Source: Spizellomyces punctatus DAOM BR117 (taxonomy: Eukaryota; Chytridiomycota; Chytridiomycetes; Spizellomycetales; Spizellomycetaceae). From it: a stretch of DNA of 64,000 nucleotides. The position numbers were made by a program, and so were the translations under genes. Position 1 is the first letter of the stretch. Every line of letters begins with the position of its first letter. The stretch is from NCBI RefSeq assembly GCF_000182565.1, contig NW_015971540.1:1302476-1366475 (forward strand). The letters run 5' to 3'. The notes beneath the pieces are model-generated. The model worked only from the letters and a program-made list of their open reading frames with translations. It was not told the DNA's origin and searched no databases. Below are positions 40,283 to 55,572 of this stretch, in pieces.

Positions 40283-42531
40283 ATGGGTAGGGTGAGAGCA
40301 CCATGTTACAATCCTGAAGCTTACTGACGTACCAGGAACACTTTAGCACAAAAAAGAAAGCGTGAAGTGAAAGATGAGGGTAAAACTCATAACGCAAAGG
40401 GCAGGAGGAAGAGGGTTGAAAAAGATGACAAGAGTGAACTTGAAGCACATGTCAAGATGGAGGTCTTATCAGATCATGGACAAAACCACAGATCTTGGTG
40501 GCACGACCAGAGAAAGATGTTTTTGCGGGATTGGGTACGACAGGCATAATTCACTATTCTGGGCACTTCATTCTAACTACATGAGGTACAATCCAGAAAT
40601 CACATAACCCGGGTCTATGTTGCATTTGCATTCGTGGAACCCGTGATCTAGATGAGATTGTGACATGCAATGGTCCAGATTGCGCAGTCTCAGTGCATAG
40701 GGCATGTTACGATGTTGAGGGACAAGATGCTAGCAAATGGATGTGCGACCGGTGTCGCACGGATGACCCAGCCCTGGCGGTAGGTGTCCCATTGCAGGCT
40801 AAGCAGAAGCGATAACCCTAATCGTATTGTCACCCAATCTACAGGCATGTGTGCTGTGTCCATGTAGAGATGGCGCTTTGAAGCAAATATCCGGGACGAA
40901 CTATTGGATTCATGTTTTGTGCATGCAATGGACACTTGGATCAGTATGTAGCACTTGTCAATGTCGTTATTTGATGTGACATTGTTGCTCACGTATTTTT
41001 TTCGCAGAGGGACGATGATCGGTATGCAATTACGACACTAACTAATCTCAACTGTATCTCTGACAATGTGCCTGTTTCTGGTAGAGTTTGCGAGGAGAAT
41101 CTCTACCATTTGGATCCGAAACGCTGGAACAAGGTGGGCCCTTCGACTGTCGCTTCCAGATACCCACACATCAGCTCACACCCTAGATGTAGGAGTGCTC
41201 TGTGTGTACATCACCTATGAACAAGCAATATGGCGGTAAATGCCCATGCGATGCTGCTCAATGCAAGAATCTGGTAATGCTCCAACAAGTATGTAGTGTT
41301 TGTGATTTTACTAAAAGCTGATATATATCTTGCAGGTGCACGCGACCTGTGCTGCTGACTATCGCCTGCTCGAGGAAGTTACCGATTCTCCCGATATGGC
41401 GCATCCATTTTTTGTTTATTGCAAGCAACACGGATCAAATGATCCGCGGGTGAGAATCTGTGTGCGCTGTTCAATCTTTGTGCGAAGTCTTATATCTCGA
41501 AAAATTAGTTGAATCCATGGGCCAAGTGGGTTCAAAATAAGCATCGCGGATTGGTCAAGATAGCTGAAAATGAGAGGAAGACACCCATAAGTCAAGCCCG
41601 CTTAAATGATCCCCGGGCCGTTTTAGAAAACAGCTTGGCCATTTTCAATGATGAACAGGAGCTGAATATTCTTCGAATGCAGCATGATGCTGTCCATAGT
41701 CGAGCCGAGTGTGCTGCATATGAAAAGGCCACAGTTAAACTTCAGCGGGATTTGAATAACACCGCGACGAACTTGGAGGAGGCAACCCAGGAACTTGAGC
41801 AGCTTGCAAAAGAGGACGAGGCATTGAGAGACGACTTGCTAACCATTTTCGAGTGTTTTCAACCAACCAATTCCGCCTCCCCCGTTTCCCCCGACACTGT
41901 TATCGATCGACTTTTTCAACTTGGCCCACAAATCCAAGTTCGGCCTGATTTCGAATCGGCCTTCGTATCTGCATACACAACAGCTCAGCACCAGCAGCAA
42001 TTGGAAGGGGATGAGAAATGCTTGAATGAGTTGGCTAATAAGCGCAAGAGGCGAGGTCGGCGAAAGAATGCAGCACACCCATTGTCTGGCTGCGGGCTTT
42101 TCGGACTGTGTACAATCTGCAAGACTTTCGAAGGCGGTGAAGCAAGTGGAAGTGGGCTTGATGGGACCGATTCTCCAAGTAGCCCAGAAGTCAAGGCGTC
42201 TCCACCAGCGTTAGACGGTATTAACGTTCATCGACTGATTCAATGCGCTCAATGTGTGCGATGTTTTCATATGGGTTGTCTGGATCCTCCGATGACCAAA
42301 GTGCCTTCCCGAGGTTATACATGGAGGTCAGCACATTGCTTCATGCGCTCTTTATGTGGACACTGCTCATTATTAACGTCTTCTTTTCGTCTCAGGTGCG
42401 AAGATTGCGATACAAGCCCCAGTGAAGAGGATAAAACACCTTATAAGCGAAAACTGGACGATGAGCAGAGTATAGCGGATGAAGGACGCCCAAAGAGGAT
42501 ACGAGCTGTCCCCGCTCGCTATACCGTCTGA
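40283..42531 (+). CDS. PHF14: PHF14-like PHD-finger chromatin protein
   Basis: Predicted histone reader in the nucleus. Ten exons: 40283-40286, 40347-40534, 40597-40779, 40845-40943, 41008-41021, 41085-41133, 41193-41273, 41336-41449, 41509-42326, 42396-42531; 561 residues. The basic N terminus (KRKREVKDEGK) is followed by PHD1 (CCICIRGTRDLDEIVTCNG to WMCDRC). Then comes an extended PHD (ACVLCPCRDGALKQ, WIHVLC, ECSVCTSP, HATCAADYRLL, HPFFVYCKQH), a coiled coil (about 360-410), and a last PHD (LCTICKTFEG to WRCEDC). Domain order and the CKQH ending match PHF14. Exon 1 is four coding bases and rests only on phase and splice signals; exon 5 is 14 nt. Confidence 0.85.
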
Positions 42532-42913
42532 TATACTGTTAATTTTTGAAGATTGTCCTTGTACAGTAGATGATCTTTGTTGAATCTTTTGTTTATATTT
42601 AAATATTTGCTCGTGGAAACAGCTCAGAGTGCCAAAGTCTTGCAGCTCTGCATGACCCTATCCATTTATCTTGGTAATTGACAGCAGGGAGTACATCAAC
42701 GATGGCAATGCTCGTCTCAAGGCGGAGGGTACTTTCAGGTGTTCAATCGGACGGAAGTTCAATGAGTCGCTTACGTAATGACACGTTGTGATTGGCTGCA
42801 TGGTGCTTAGCAGCTCTTTGCAATTATATTTCTTTTTGGACGCAGCATGCAGAATTGCTGTCCTGTTCAATGCTCCACGGCTTGGGCGTTGAGCATCACC
42901 GCAGACGTGAACT
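42532..42913. other. Intergenic region
   Basis: Between the PHF14-like stop and the NOL6 start. No feature recognised. Confidence 0.45.
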
Positions 42914-45900
42914 ATGGTGGCTGTGAAGCGGAAAGGTGTGCCGACAGACTCTCGTGACAGCACGTCTGCGAAGAAACGCTCAACGATCCAGCATGACCCT
43001 TACATTGATCCGTCTGACGACGACGACGACTCAGACGCAGACGGCGGGGTAGAGGAGGAAGTGAATGGCGGGGACTTTGTCGAGGGTAGTGAGAGCGATG
43101 AAAGTGAAGGTGAAGCTTCCGAGTATGGGGAAGACCAAGCGGACGACAAGGAAGTAGGGCATGGACAAAGGCTTGAGAAGATTGGGAATAAGTTCTACAA
43201 AGCACCGACAAACGAGGAGATACAACAGTTGAAGGAAACTACAGATCTCTTCAAATCCAACTTGTTCAAGCTACAGGTAAGCATAGGCACCTCAATTGTC
43301 ATGCGGCCGGATGAACTCTCTGTAATTTGAGTACGTCCACAGATCGATGAGCTGCTGAAGGAGGTTCGAATCGATTACTCGAAAACGACCGCATTAGAGA
43401 AAGCCCTTCGAAAGATAAAGGACATTTTGGATTCGTTGAGCGATATCCCAGAAGTTTCGGTAGCGGATGGTACTTCTGGGCTTCAATCCGAAAACATCGT
43501 TATACCATTTCCCGATCCGGCACCCCCAGCGGATGCTCAATATAAGTTTGCTTTCAAACGACCCAGCAAAGTGTTTGTTGTTGGCAGCTACCTATTGAAA
43601 ACCGTAGCCAAAAATCCTTCGGGTGCGAATGTGGACTTGGCAGTACAGATGCCCGAAAGTCTGTTCCAGGAAAAAGATCATGTCAACTATCGATATTTCT
43701 ACAAACGAGCCTATTATATTGCTGTGCTCGCTGCGGAACTTCGGAAGAAAACGGCTAAGCTAGGATTGACGCTGGAGTTTGAAGCATGTCAAGGAGACCG
43801 TCGAAGGCCGATATTAGTGCTTCGATCGACGGGAACCGTTCCCGAGTACGACTTCTCAAAGCTTGGGTTCTGCATCCGGCTATTTGCCACAATACCTCAA
43901 ACCTTATTTTCCGCCAGCCGCCTTGCGCCAAATCGCAACAATGTGCGACCAACCTTCATATCTGCAACTACATCCGATCATACACCGACCGGCCGGTATA
44001 ATGCGGCCCTATTACATGATACAACCCTGGTTGCGCACATGAACCTTCTTCATCATCATGCAACCACATGCGGCAGCTTTCGTGACGCATGTATTCTAGC
44101 CAAAGTATGGCTTACCCAGAGGGCATTCTCTAGTACAGAAGGCGGTTTCAATGGGTTTCTGTTTGCCATGATAATGGGGTACCTCTTGCGAACGAACGAT
44201 AAGAACGGGAACCGGAGATTAGGAAACAACTTCAGCTCCTATCAACTCCTAAAAGTGACGATGGAATTTCTGGCAACGCATGACTTCGAAGCTGAGCCAG
44301 TTTTTATGACTCCCGATGGCAAACCTCTGGCTGAAAACGATTTTTCTGTGGAGTCGTTCACACGTAACTATGAAGTAGTGATTGTGGATCCATCGGGAAA
44401 AATAAATCTGGCGGCGGCAATATCACGGGCTACTTTGGACGAGGTTCAGTACGAAGCTCGGCGCAGTATCAGCCTGTTCAGCGACTTGCGAGACGATCAC
44501 TTTGCTGCGTTATTTCTGAAGAAGGTCGATTTACTGCATTTGAGATACGATAATGTCGCTAGAATTGCTGCGACGTCTACCCGTCCTAAGTCATATGATA
44601 CGGCAGTTGCCCTTGACTTCCCGAGCGTACAAGACTACCTACTGAACTTCATTCCTCGATTGTTGAAGAGGGCTCTGACGAACCGCGTCAATCTAGTGTG
44701 CGCACGATGTGATGCCCTTCCACCGTGGTCGTGTGACCAAGCCGCACCGACACATGAGTCGCTAGGAACGCCAATATATCTCGGTCTTATCCTCGATACT
44801 GAGAATGCGGTTCGTGTCGTCGAGCACGGTCCCTCAGCCGATGACATTGATGCAGCAGAGGAATTCCGACAGCTCTGGGGGGAAAAGTCAGAGCTGCGTC
44901 GTTTCAAAGATGGAAGTATTTTGGAAAGTGTGGTGTTCGACTGTGATGGGACTATAGAACAAAGATCCCTTGTGGTCGGACGCATGGTTGGACACCTCTT
45001 ACATCGGCATACTGGCATTACGCCAAAAGATGAACTTACATACTGGGCCGGGCAATTTAACAAGTTCATCAGGGCACCAGGAATTCAACTGCAAGTCCGA
45101 TCCTTCCAGGGCGCCATGGACGCATTCAACGAATTCTCCAAACATCTGCGACAGCTTGAGGGCCTGCCATTGACAGTTACACAGACAATTCCATGCGCGG
45201 AAGGACTGCGCTACACATCAGTGTTCATTCCACAGCCAAGGATGGATGATGAGGAGGCATCGTCTGAGGCATACCGACCTTACTACGAGCCGCTTGATGT
45301 TGTGATTGAATTCGAGAGTTCAGGGCGATGGCCTGATGACTTGGCTGCAATACAATTGACAAAACGGGCTTTCTATCTGAAGATAGCGGAATTATATATG
45401 CAGCAACATCCTGGTACACGCGGAATCGTATCCACTGGGCATAACGCGGACATACTGGATAGCGGGTGTATAGAGATCACAACAGCTGCTGGATATACAT
45501 TTCGCTGTACGATTCATGTTGAGCGTGAAGCAATTCTTCTTGAACGCGGCCTTACTTCGAACGCTCTTCCTTCTACGCTGGAAACATACACAGCAGCCCA
45601 AAAGCGATACAATCATTCTTTCATAAGAGCTCCTTTCCATTCCACTCGGTTGCAAAATCTCTGCCTAAGATTCCCTTACCTTCCACAATCCATCCGTCTC
45701 ACGAAACGCTGGCTTGGAGCACATCTTCTCTCTTCACAGATACCCACAGAATTGATCGAGCTCATCTGTGCAAAGGTGTTCGTGGATCCAAGCCCATGGG
45801 CTGAGCCAGGAAGCGGATGGGTTGGATTTATGAGGACGTTGGACCTGTTGGCGAAGTGGGACTGGAAGCGGGAGGTGATGATTGTAGAATTAGAGAAGGG

Positions 45901-46802
45901 GCTAATAACGGCCGAGATGCGGGCAAAAATTGCAGAGAGTTTCAGAACGACTCGAGGGTTGGGAGCTGACGGCACTCTTCTACAAGGCAGCGGCAAAATG
46001 ATGCCAGTCTTATGGGTAGCGACAGAGCGTGATGCTGAAGGTCAATGGTGGGCCTCAGAGAAGCCGAGCATAGTGGTGGTAGAGAGAATTAAGCGACTGG
46101 CGGCAGCTGGGCTCAACTACATGGAGTCATTGGTGAAGAGCTCGGGTAGTGAAAAGGCCTTGTCGGTACGTATGCAGGAATCCTTAACAGCATCCAATGG
46201 CCATTGTATTTTACTAACTGTTTGTTTCTGACAGAAAATATTCCTTGCAGCACCAAAAGGATATGATCTGATCATCCGATTAGATCCTTCCAAACTTCCG
46301 CGCTTTCGTGAAAGTCTTTCGTATGATCCAGAGATTCTTGCGGAGACGATGCCAAAGTACAAAAATTTGATGATGGTCAAGGATCGGGAGCTCGCATTGC
46401 TTTCCGAGATAGATCCTGTACAGTGGTACTTGGACGAGTTGCAAGCCGCCTTTGGTCACGTCGCGCTCTTCTTTCACGACAAGTACGGAGGCGATGCAAT
46501 TGGTGTTGTATGGAATCCCAAAACTGTCGTCCCCCATCCCTGGAGGGTCAACTTAAGCTTCAATGTTGAGCCCATACTAGATCAGTCCGCGAATGTGGGT
46601 GAAACGTTTGCTCTTGCCAGTTCATATGCAACCATTTATTAATAGGCTTTCTGCGACTTCACAGGGAGCCCCAGTTAAAGGCAAGAAACAGGGAAAGAAG
46701 CATTGGACCGTGAAACCCAATTTCCTTGCAATGATGGCGGAAATGGAAAGGCTAGGAGGAGAGTTGGTAGCTGGCGTAGACGTATTCACCCATTTGGCAT
46801 AA
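42914..46802 (+). CDS. UTP22: U3 snoRNP protein NOL6/Utp22 (Nrap family)
   Basis: Nucleolar component of the small-subunit processome (UTP-C module with Rrp7 in yeast), needed for 18S rRNA processing. Four exons, 42914-43276, 43343-46165, 46235-46594, 46665-46802; 1227 residues. An acidic N-terminal tail (DPSDDDDDSDADGG) is followed by the Nrap core with its tandem nucleotidyltransferase-like and PAP/OAS-like domains, e.g. YKFAFKRPSKVFVVGSYLLK, NVDLAVQMPESLFQEKDHVN and HLLSSQIPTELIELICAKVF. The end is Lys-rich (GKKQGKKHWTVKPN). The third intron uses a GTGGGT donor, seen also in FRS2. Length and order agree with the family. Confidence 0.94.
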
Positions 46803-48306
46803 TGCTGTATGTGACAAGTATATATAGTTGGCAAAGTGCCATGTGCGCTTTTAGGAGCTAAGAAGTGGATAGACAAAGCATGTACAGAAAAGAGAATTCA
46901 TCTCACCAACCACACCTAGACTAAAGACACGGAGGTGATCTTGGCGCTGTGAAACGGGTACATTTATTTAAACTCGCGGAAGAGACGTAGCTTGCGCAAT
47001 GTGACGGATAAGGATCCAGATTCGTCAAAATCCAAACCCTATGATGCTGGCTGTGAGCGAACTACGTAGTGACAGGGAGACTCGTGAATCCATCTACCAA
47101 CCTCATTTTTGAGAAGGATTTGCTTCTTGTTGATATTGGATCCGTTGCCCCATTGTCTAACGTGAAGAATTTGAATGTGCTAATCAATATAGTAATTGTG
47201 TATACACAATACCCACCCAAAAAAGCCTCCTATGAAATGGTTCGATGCCAAAACTCGGTGACAAGGCACTGTCTATCAGAATGTGTGAAGACCAATACAT
47301 GCGAATCGCCGACATGTTGCGTGCATCCTTACTGGAGCAAAAGGATTATTTTTGAGTGCCTGCCCCACTAAAGAATACCATCAAAGTCAGTACCGGTTTG
47401 GGATTAGTCAATCAATGGAACCTAGCCTACCTGCCCGCGGGGAGCTTTTAAGATAGTCACTGATTTCCTTGTACGTGGAATAATATCCTGTATGGTGAGC
47501 ATACGATAGTCAGCTTGATGCAATCAATGCTATCGACGAGGTTTGATCAATAACCTTCAGGAATCTAAGGTTTCAACAACATAGTGAGTTAACAGGCATA
47601 CTGACCCAAGTAGTCACCAACGCACCCACCTGTGAGCAGAGGTCGTATACTGACGGAACCACAAGAGAAACTCAACGTTAAGCTCATTGTGCACTAAGTC
47701 ATACAGTATGTAATTTGCTGAGTGGTAAACTACCTCTGTACTGAAAGGGTGTAATTGGCCGGCCGCTTTTGTGTCGGCGCAAACGTCTCTCGGCTGTCAA
47801 CAGAAGCAAGGTCAAGTATTTTACGGCCAACTACCTGTCATTCACACTAATTACCAATAGTTGTGGGAAATGTGGGGACCTTTTCCGCCTTCATTTTGAA
47901 TCTCTTGCTGAAATGTTGCGAGGATCTGGGCAATGCCAGTCGTCGGAAGGTTTCGTTGAAGGCTTTTGTGACTTGACCACGTTCGGAGCGAGTCCATGGT
48001 ACCGGAGCTCTTGGTTCCCGGTATGTGGTATCGGACATGTTCGGACTTCAAAGGCGTCCGTTCACCCGTTCTCTTCGACCTGGACCAATTCGCGAACAGC
48101 TTTTCGTAACAACGAGAGGAAGCTAACTTGTGTGTAGGCTCTTTGTACTCCGAAAACCAATTGCGGACGCTGGGCTCTGCTTTGAGGTCTCGCGCAACCG
48201 GGCATCGTCTTTGACCGTCGCGCAATAAGCATCGGTGTCCTCTCAAGAACTTTTGACTGTTCAACACATTCCATTCCGCAAAGCATTACATTGTCTCCAC
48301 ACAGAC
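46803..48306. other. Long intergenic region
   Basis: About 1.5 kb. Open frames at 47769-48137 (plus) and 48267-47851 (minus) overlap each other, lack recognisable domains and are not credible. It holds the 3' region of NOL6 and the promoter of SMC2. Confidence 0.45.
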
Positions 48307-51300
48307 ATGTACATAGAAGAGTTGATTATTGAGGGGTTCAAATCATATGCAACTCGAACAATAATTAGTGGCTGGGATCGCGAGTTTAACGCTATAACTG
48401 GACTGAACGGCTCTGGAAAATCCAATATTCTGGACTCAATATGCTTTGTATTGGGAATATCTACGCTTTCTCATGTTGGTATAGCGTCTGTGGCTGCTGC
48501 TTGCATATTTTCGAACTAGTCATCTTTAATACCGACACTGTCTAGGTGCGAGCCAACAACCTGCAAGATTTGGTGTACAAACGTGGCCAGGCGGGTATCA
48601 CCAAAGCCTCTGTGACGATTGTATTCAACAATGAGGATCGCGAGAGAAGTCCTCCTGGATACGAGAATCATAAACAAATATCCGTTACGCGACAGGTGTC
48701 GTTCTGATGGCCAATCTGCACTCGCGATCACGTACATGATGATCTTATATGTAATCTTGTAGATCGTGGTCAATGGGCGTAACAAATACATTGTCAATGG
48801 TCACAACAAAAACCAGCAGGACGTAGCGAATATGTTTCAATCCGTCCAACTGAATGTCAACAATCCCCACTTCCTGATTATGCAAGGACGAATCACGAAG
48901 GTGCTTAATATGAAGCCACCTGAAATTCTTGCGATGATTGAGGAAGCTGCGGGGACCAGAATGTTTGAGGATCGGAAGGAAAAGGCGTTCAAGACTATGA
49001 GCAAAAAGGATGCAAAGCTTGAAGAGATCAATACGGTTGGTGCACATGCTGTGTGAAGGGTGATATACTATCGGGAAGACTGTTGACTGAAATCTTTGTG
49101 GGTAGTTACTGGAAACGGAGATTGGGCCAAAACTGGAGAAATTGCGCGAATCGAAACGAACCTTTCTGGAGTACCAGAAAATGGCGGCTGACCTAGATCA
49201 GCTACGCCGTTTGCTTATAGCCCATGACTATGTGAAATACCAGGTAGGTCCGGCGATTACTCTTCCGCCCAATACAATCCGCCGAGTACTTATGGGTGTG
49301 GCCGACCGATTCAGACCAAGCTCGAGACATCGGGTCAAGATTTGGAAGAAAAAAAAGATCGAATTGTTACTCTAGAGCAAATGCAAGGTGTCCTGGCACA
49401 GGATATGGAAGATATTGATGATAAGATAGCTGAAATTGTGGCGGAAAGGGAGAAGGTGAGTGCATTTTACCTGTCAGTAAGTGGCTCGAATTGATATTCA
49501 AGTCCTTCCGTAATCTCTCATAATGCAAGGATTCAGCCCAGCTGACTAAACTGGAAAGCACCTTTAAAGAATACGCCAAGGAGCTCGTCAAAGTCCAAAC
49601 CCAGTGTAAACTCAAAGAGGACACCATTGCCGACGAGCAGAAGAACAAAAATTCCCTGCTCAAAGAAAAAACGGAGGTACCAATCTTGTATAAAACACGG
49701 AAACCTTATCCTGAACGATGCCTTATGACACCCTTTCCACACACAGACCGAGCAAGCTTTGTTAGACGGGAAGGCAAAGTATGAAAAGCTTACGGCGGAC
49801 TTTGAGTCGACCATGAAAGAGCATGAGGAAAAGGCTGAGAGCATTCGTAAGCTGGAGGATCTGATTCAGACGCTTTCTACTGGACTAGCAGCGAAGGAAG
49901 GTCAGGAGAATGGATATCAGACTCAGCTGCAAGGTGCGTTATGGGTCATTGATGCCGCATACCCCAACACGGATTTGACCTACGGACATTCAATGAACAG
50001 ATGCCAATAAGGCTGTGAGCACAGCCGCGTCAGAAGCTGAGCAAGCGAAACTGAAGATCACTCATTTGAAGAAAGAGCTGCAGGAAAAACTGCCAAAGGC
50101 CAAGGCAGCGGAAAAACAGAATAGCTCCCTTTTGGCGGAAGTCAAGGCGAACAAAAATGTTACTGAGATGCTACAGGTATATGATGCTCTTAGAATCGGT
50201 TATAATAACCGACATATAACTTTAGTTTCGTGATGTAGAGCCAACTCAACGATCTTTCCTGGAACCCTGATCGAGAGATGGAACTTTTACGGCAGAAGCA
50301 AGTCAGCCAAAGTGCAGTAAACGACCTACGAGAGGTACATTCGTGCGAGGTTGCAATACCTGCTGTCCGATCAAGATTTTTAATATTCCAACGGTTTAGC
50401 GCATTGACGGGCTTGAACGGGAGCTTTCTGCATTCCAATTTGACTATACGGATCCCGCTCCCAACTTCGATCGCCGAAAAGTCAAAGGACTTGTCGCCGA
50501 ACTTGTGACAATATCAAAGGAAAACTTTGATTCCGCTACAGCCTTGGAGATCTGCGCTGGAGGGAAATTGTATAATGTACGTTGGCTATGGCTGGCTTTA
50601 TCAGCCGCGATATCCTTTAAATGGCTTGTTTGTATTTGTAGGTGGTGGTGGAGTCAGAAATTGTCGGTACACAACTGCTTCAAAAAGGTCGACTTAAGCG
50701 ACGGGTCACCATCATCCCCTTAAATAAGATCTCTGCGTTCAAGATACAGGCTGAGGTTCGTAAGGTCGAAAATAAAAAACGTTGTTTAACAAAAGCTAAT
50801 TTCCATATGGACTCTTAGCGGCTCGCCACTGCCAAAAGATTGGCCCCTGGAAAGGTTGATCTGGCACTCAACCTTGTGGGATACGATGATGAAGTTGAAG
50901 CCGCTATGAACTATGTTTTCGGATCAGCTTTGGTCTGCAAAGGTACAAATATTTCATTGTTATTTTCATGCTTCCCTTAGTTTAATCAAAAAACGCGCTT
51001 CGCAGATGCGGACACTGCCAAGCGTGTGACGTTTGATAAAGGTGTCCGTATGCGCTCGATCACCCTGGAAGGTGATACATACGACCCTTCAGGACAACTT
51101 TCAGGAGGTTCAAAACCCAACTCTGCAGGAGTATTGCTTAAACTTGGCACCCTGAAAGACCTTCGAAAGAAACTTGCGGATATGGAAAACGGGTTGAAGG
51201 AAGTCGTTCGGGAGTACGAGGGGTATCAGCGGACGGCAAGCCACTACCAAGGCCTGAAGCAAAAACTGGATTTGAAGCTACACGAGGGCCGTCTATTGGA

Positions 51301-53312
51301 AGAGCGTCTGAATACCAATGCTAGTGCCCAGGTACACATGGGACTTTGCACATTTGGATCTTTATCAAGATCTGACGTCCCTCTACAGATAATACAACAC
51401 GTTGAAAGCTTGAGAAAACAGCTGCAAGAGCAAGAAACGCTACGACATGAGTGTTTGGAAAGGAAGGCAGCAGCCCAGGAAAGACGTACTCACATTGAGC
51501 AAGAGATGAAGGAGTTCTCTGCTCACCGCGAGGATAAGCTGAAATCATTACAGGTACTATTTCTAAAGGGCATCACAGATGCGCATAATTACTGGGATGT
51601 GCACTTATTATGTTGGCCTTTGTAGAAAGAGCTTGCCACCGGCAAGGCACAGTTAGCCAAAGCTGCTCCTGAAATCAAAAAGGTACAGCAACAGATAGAT
51701 CTTTCAAAGGAAGAAGCAGGTAAGCCATTTTCTCTTGGCCGAGAATTACAAAATACTTGTCGCTGAACGAGAGTTTTAGCGCAACTTGAAAAAGAGATTG
51801 TTCAGCTGGAGCATCAAATTCGCCAAGTGGAAAAGGTTATCGACGATTATGTCAATGAGGAGCGAGTGCTGAAGGATACATTAGCAGAAATTAAGGTAAG
51901 GCTCACATTGATGCACCAGCCCAAAATCGAGAGATCGCAGGCAGCTAAAAGATTTTCAGCGCTCCTACGATACAGCAGAATATGCGCTTGAGCATGAGCG
52001 CCAGGCACTGTCCGCCTTTGATGTAGAAACCAAAGAGCTAGAAACGCAAAAAAAGGAAAAGAAGCAGCTACTGGAGGATTGTAAACTTGAAGTGCAGAAG
52101 TTGAAACATGAGCTGGAAAAGTTCCATTCTGAACGAGAGCATGCAAATCGAAGAGTTAAAGAACTCGTCCAGAATCATCCATGGATACCCGATCAACAGC
52201 AGTACGTTCGATTCGGGGGTCGCAGACGGGTTGGAAATCGTGGTACTAAGGTTGTATACTCCACAGATTATTCGGCAAACCTGGAACGGGCTATGATTTC
52301 GCAAAGCAGGATCTTGGGGAAGTCAGGAAACGTGTGAACCAACTTGAAGAACGGCACAAGATGTTGGAACGCAAGCTTGATCAGCATGTTATGGACAAAT
52401 ATGACCGGTAATAGTTATCCATATTCTAAGATCGGCATGAAGAGCGCTTTCTCAATCTCGGTTATACACAGCGTTGAAAAGAAGGAAACTCAATTGAAGC
52501 AAATGCTGGCCACTGTGAAAAGAGACAAGAGAAAAATTCAGGAAACAATCGGCGAGTTGGACAAGTACAAGCGGGAAGCGTTGCGCAAGACCTGGGAGAA
52601 AGTAAATGTGTAAGTAACAAAGTTCATTTGTGTGGGCAATTGCAACAGGTGGCACTCACGACTTGATCATCATATAGAGATTTCGGGGCCATCTTTGGTG
52701 ATCTATTGCCTGGTAATTCGTCCAAGCTCGAGCCACCAGAAGGTCAGGATATTACCGAAGGGCTTGAAGTCAAGGTGGCATTGGGTGGGGTGTGGAAACA
52801 AAGTCTGACAGAACTCAGCGGAGGACAAAGGTCTGTGCGCATCAACATTGTACAATAACGAGCATTCCGTCTAACTGATATATCTCTTTTTAGATCGCTC
52901 ATTGCGCTCTCCTTGATTCTCTCGCTTCTCCAGTACAAACCAGCGCCCATGTACATTTTGGACGAAGTCGACTCGGCGCTGGATCTATCACATACACAAA
53001 ATATTGGACAACTTATTCGCACGCGATTTAATGGCTCCCAATTTATTATTGTATCTCTCAAAGATGGCATGTTCAATAACGCAAACGTGCTTTTCAAGAC
53101 CAAGTTTAGGGATGGGGTATCTACAGTTGAGGTACGCAAGTAGCGTTTTGAGTAGCTGTGTGGCATTTGTCCTTTGTACTGATGCAGCTTTCTGGTAGCG
53201 TATTGCCCAAAGAGATAAGGAACGATCTGCGGCCACATCGACGGCTGGCAAAAAGGGCCGAGTGGTCGGCGTGGTTCGTGGTGGAGTTATGACACCTAGA
53301 CGGATGAATTGA
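48307..53312 (+). CDS. SMC2: Condensin subunit SMC2
   Basis: ATPase of condensin I and II, pairing with SMC4 for mitotic chromosome compaction. Twenty-two exons: 48307-48474, 48546-48695, 48763-49035, 49106-49243, 49315-49455, 49530-49676, 49747-49933, 50001-50176, 50239-50334, 50400-50576, 50642-50755, 50819-50942, 51006-51331, 51389-51553, 51626-51719, 51780-51895, 51960-52201, 52267-52407, 52472-52609, 52678-52830, 52894-53131, 53199-53312; 1205 residues, as expected. The head has Walker [10 protein letters not shown] and [16 protein letters not shown]; two coiled-coil arms flank the hinge ([17 protein letters not shown] to [11 protein letters not shown]); the C-terminal head has LSGGQRS and Walker [13 protein letters not shown]. 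Some donors are GTTGGT or GTTCGT. The most intron-rich gene here. Confidence 0.96.
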
Positions 53313-53747
53313 TAGTTTTGTTAATATTTTATATGCTGTGGATACCGTCAAACAAGACAGATATTGTTCCAGGTGCTTGTTCATCACGTATAAAAGCTGC
53401 CGTGATAAACTATTTACCTGTTCGGCGCTACTTTTGCCGGCCCAAATTTTGGAATGTCCTCTATATGTTTTGCATGCAAAGTATTGTTGGAAGTATACGG
53501 TACACAAGAAAGAAACGGTCCTTGTCTGAACATGCAAGGACTGCGAAATGACATTATCGATCTATCCCGTCTAGTTGTTATTGAAAGTTGCACTGCCATC
53601 TTGTAGGGCAATTCCAAACCAGTGCCATCTTATAAACGAACAAATATGAAGAATGGCTATTTGACAATAAAATTACATGTTGCATCCCAAAACAGTCGCC
53701 GCCCCAAAGTGTAACTATCACATTGAAAAATTAGGAGAGAAACGTAA
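53313..53747. other. Intergenic, convergent 3' ends
   Basis: AT-rich space between the SMC2 and KRR1 stops. No gene. Confidence 0.5.
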
Positions 53748-55255
<1,508 letters not shown>

Positions 55256-55572
55256 GCTTTAATTGCTGTGGTTTGTCTTGCCAAAGCAAATGTGCGGTGA
55301 TGTTTTGGGTGATCTGCTGGCAGAAATCGACGACTTTTGGTCCAAAATGCTGAGGTGAACAAAAGCAACTCAGGATCGAACCAAAAAAAATAATGGTTTG
55401 ATATTGACCTCATTGGCTGAAATCAGACGGCCTTTTGGCGATTACGGGTGGAACGATTGCGCTGTTTAAATAAATGTATAATAAAATGGTACAGGAATCT
55501 TCGAAAGAAATGCTACAATGAAAAGTATGCTCATTGCCCGAACAAGTTCTGCGCAATCATCTGCATTCCTCC
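55256..55572. other. Intergenic, KRR1 promoter
   Basis: Between the KRR1 start and the upstream 4E-BP stop, both minus strand. Nothing coding seen. Confidence 0.45.

Noticed and set aside
47851-48267. 138-codon minus-strand frame upstream of SMC2
   Set aside because: Overlaps an equally long plus-strand frame and shows no conserved motif; probably chance.
53168-53312. Earlier acceptor (GATGCAG) for the last SMC2 exon
   Set aside because: Gives an unrelated tail. The acceptor ending at 53198 keeps a Lys/Arg/Gly-rich end and ordinary phase, though this stays the least certain SMC2 junction.
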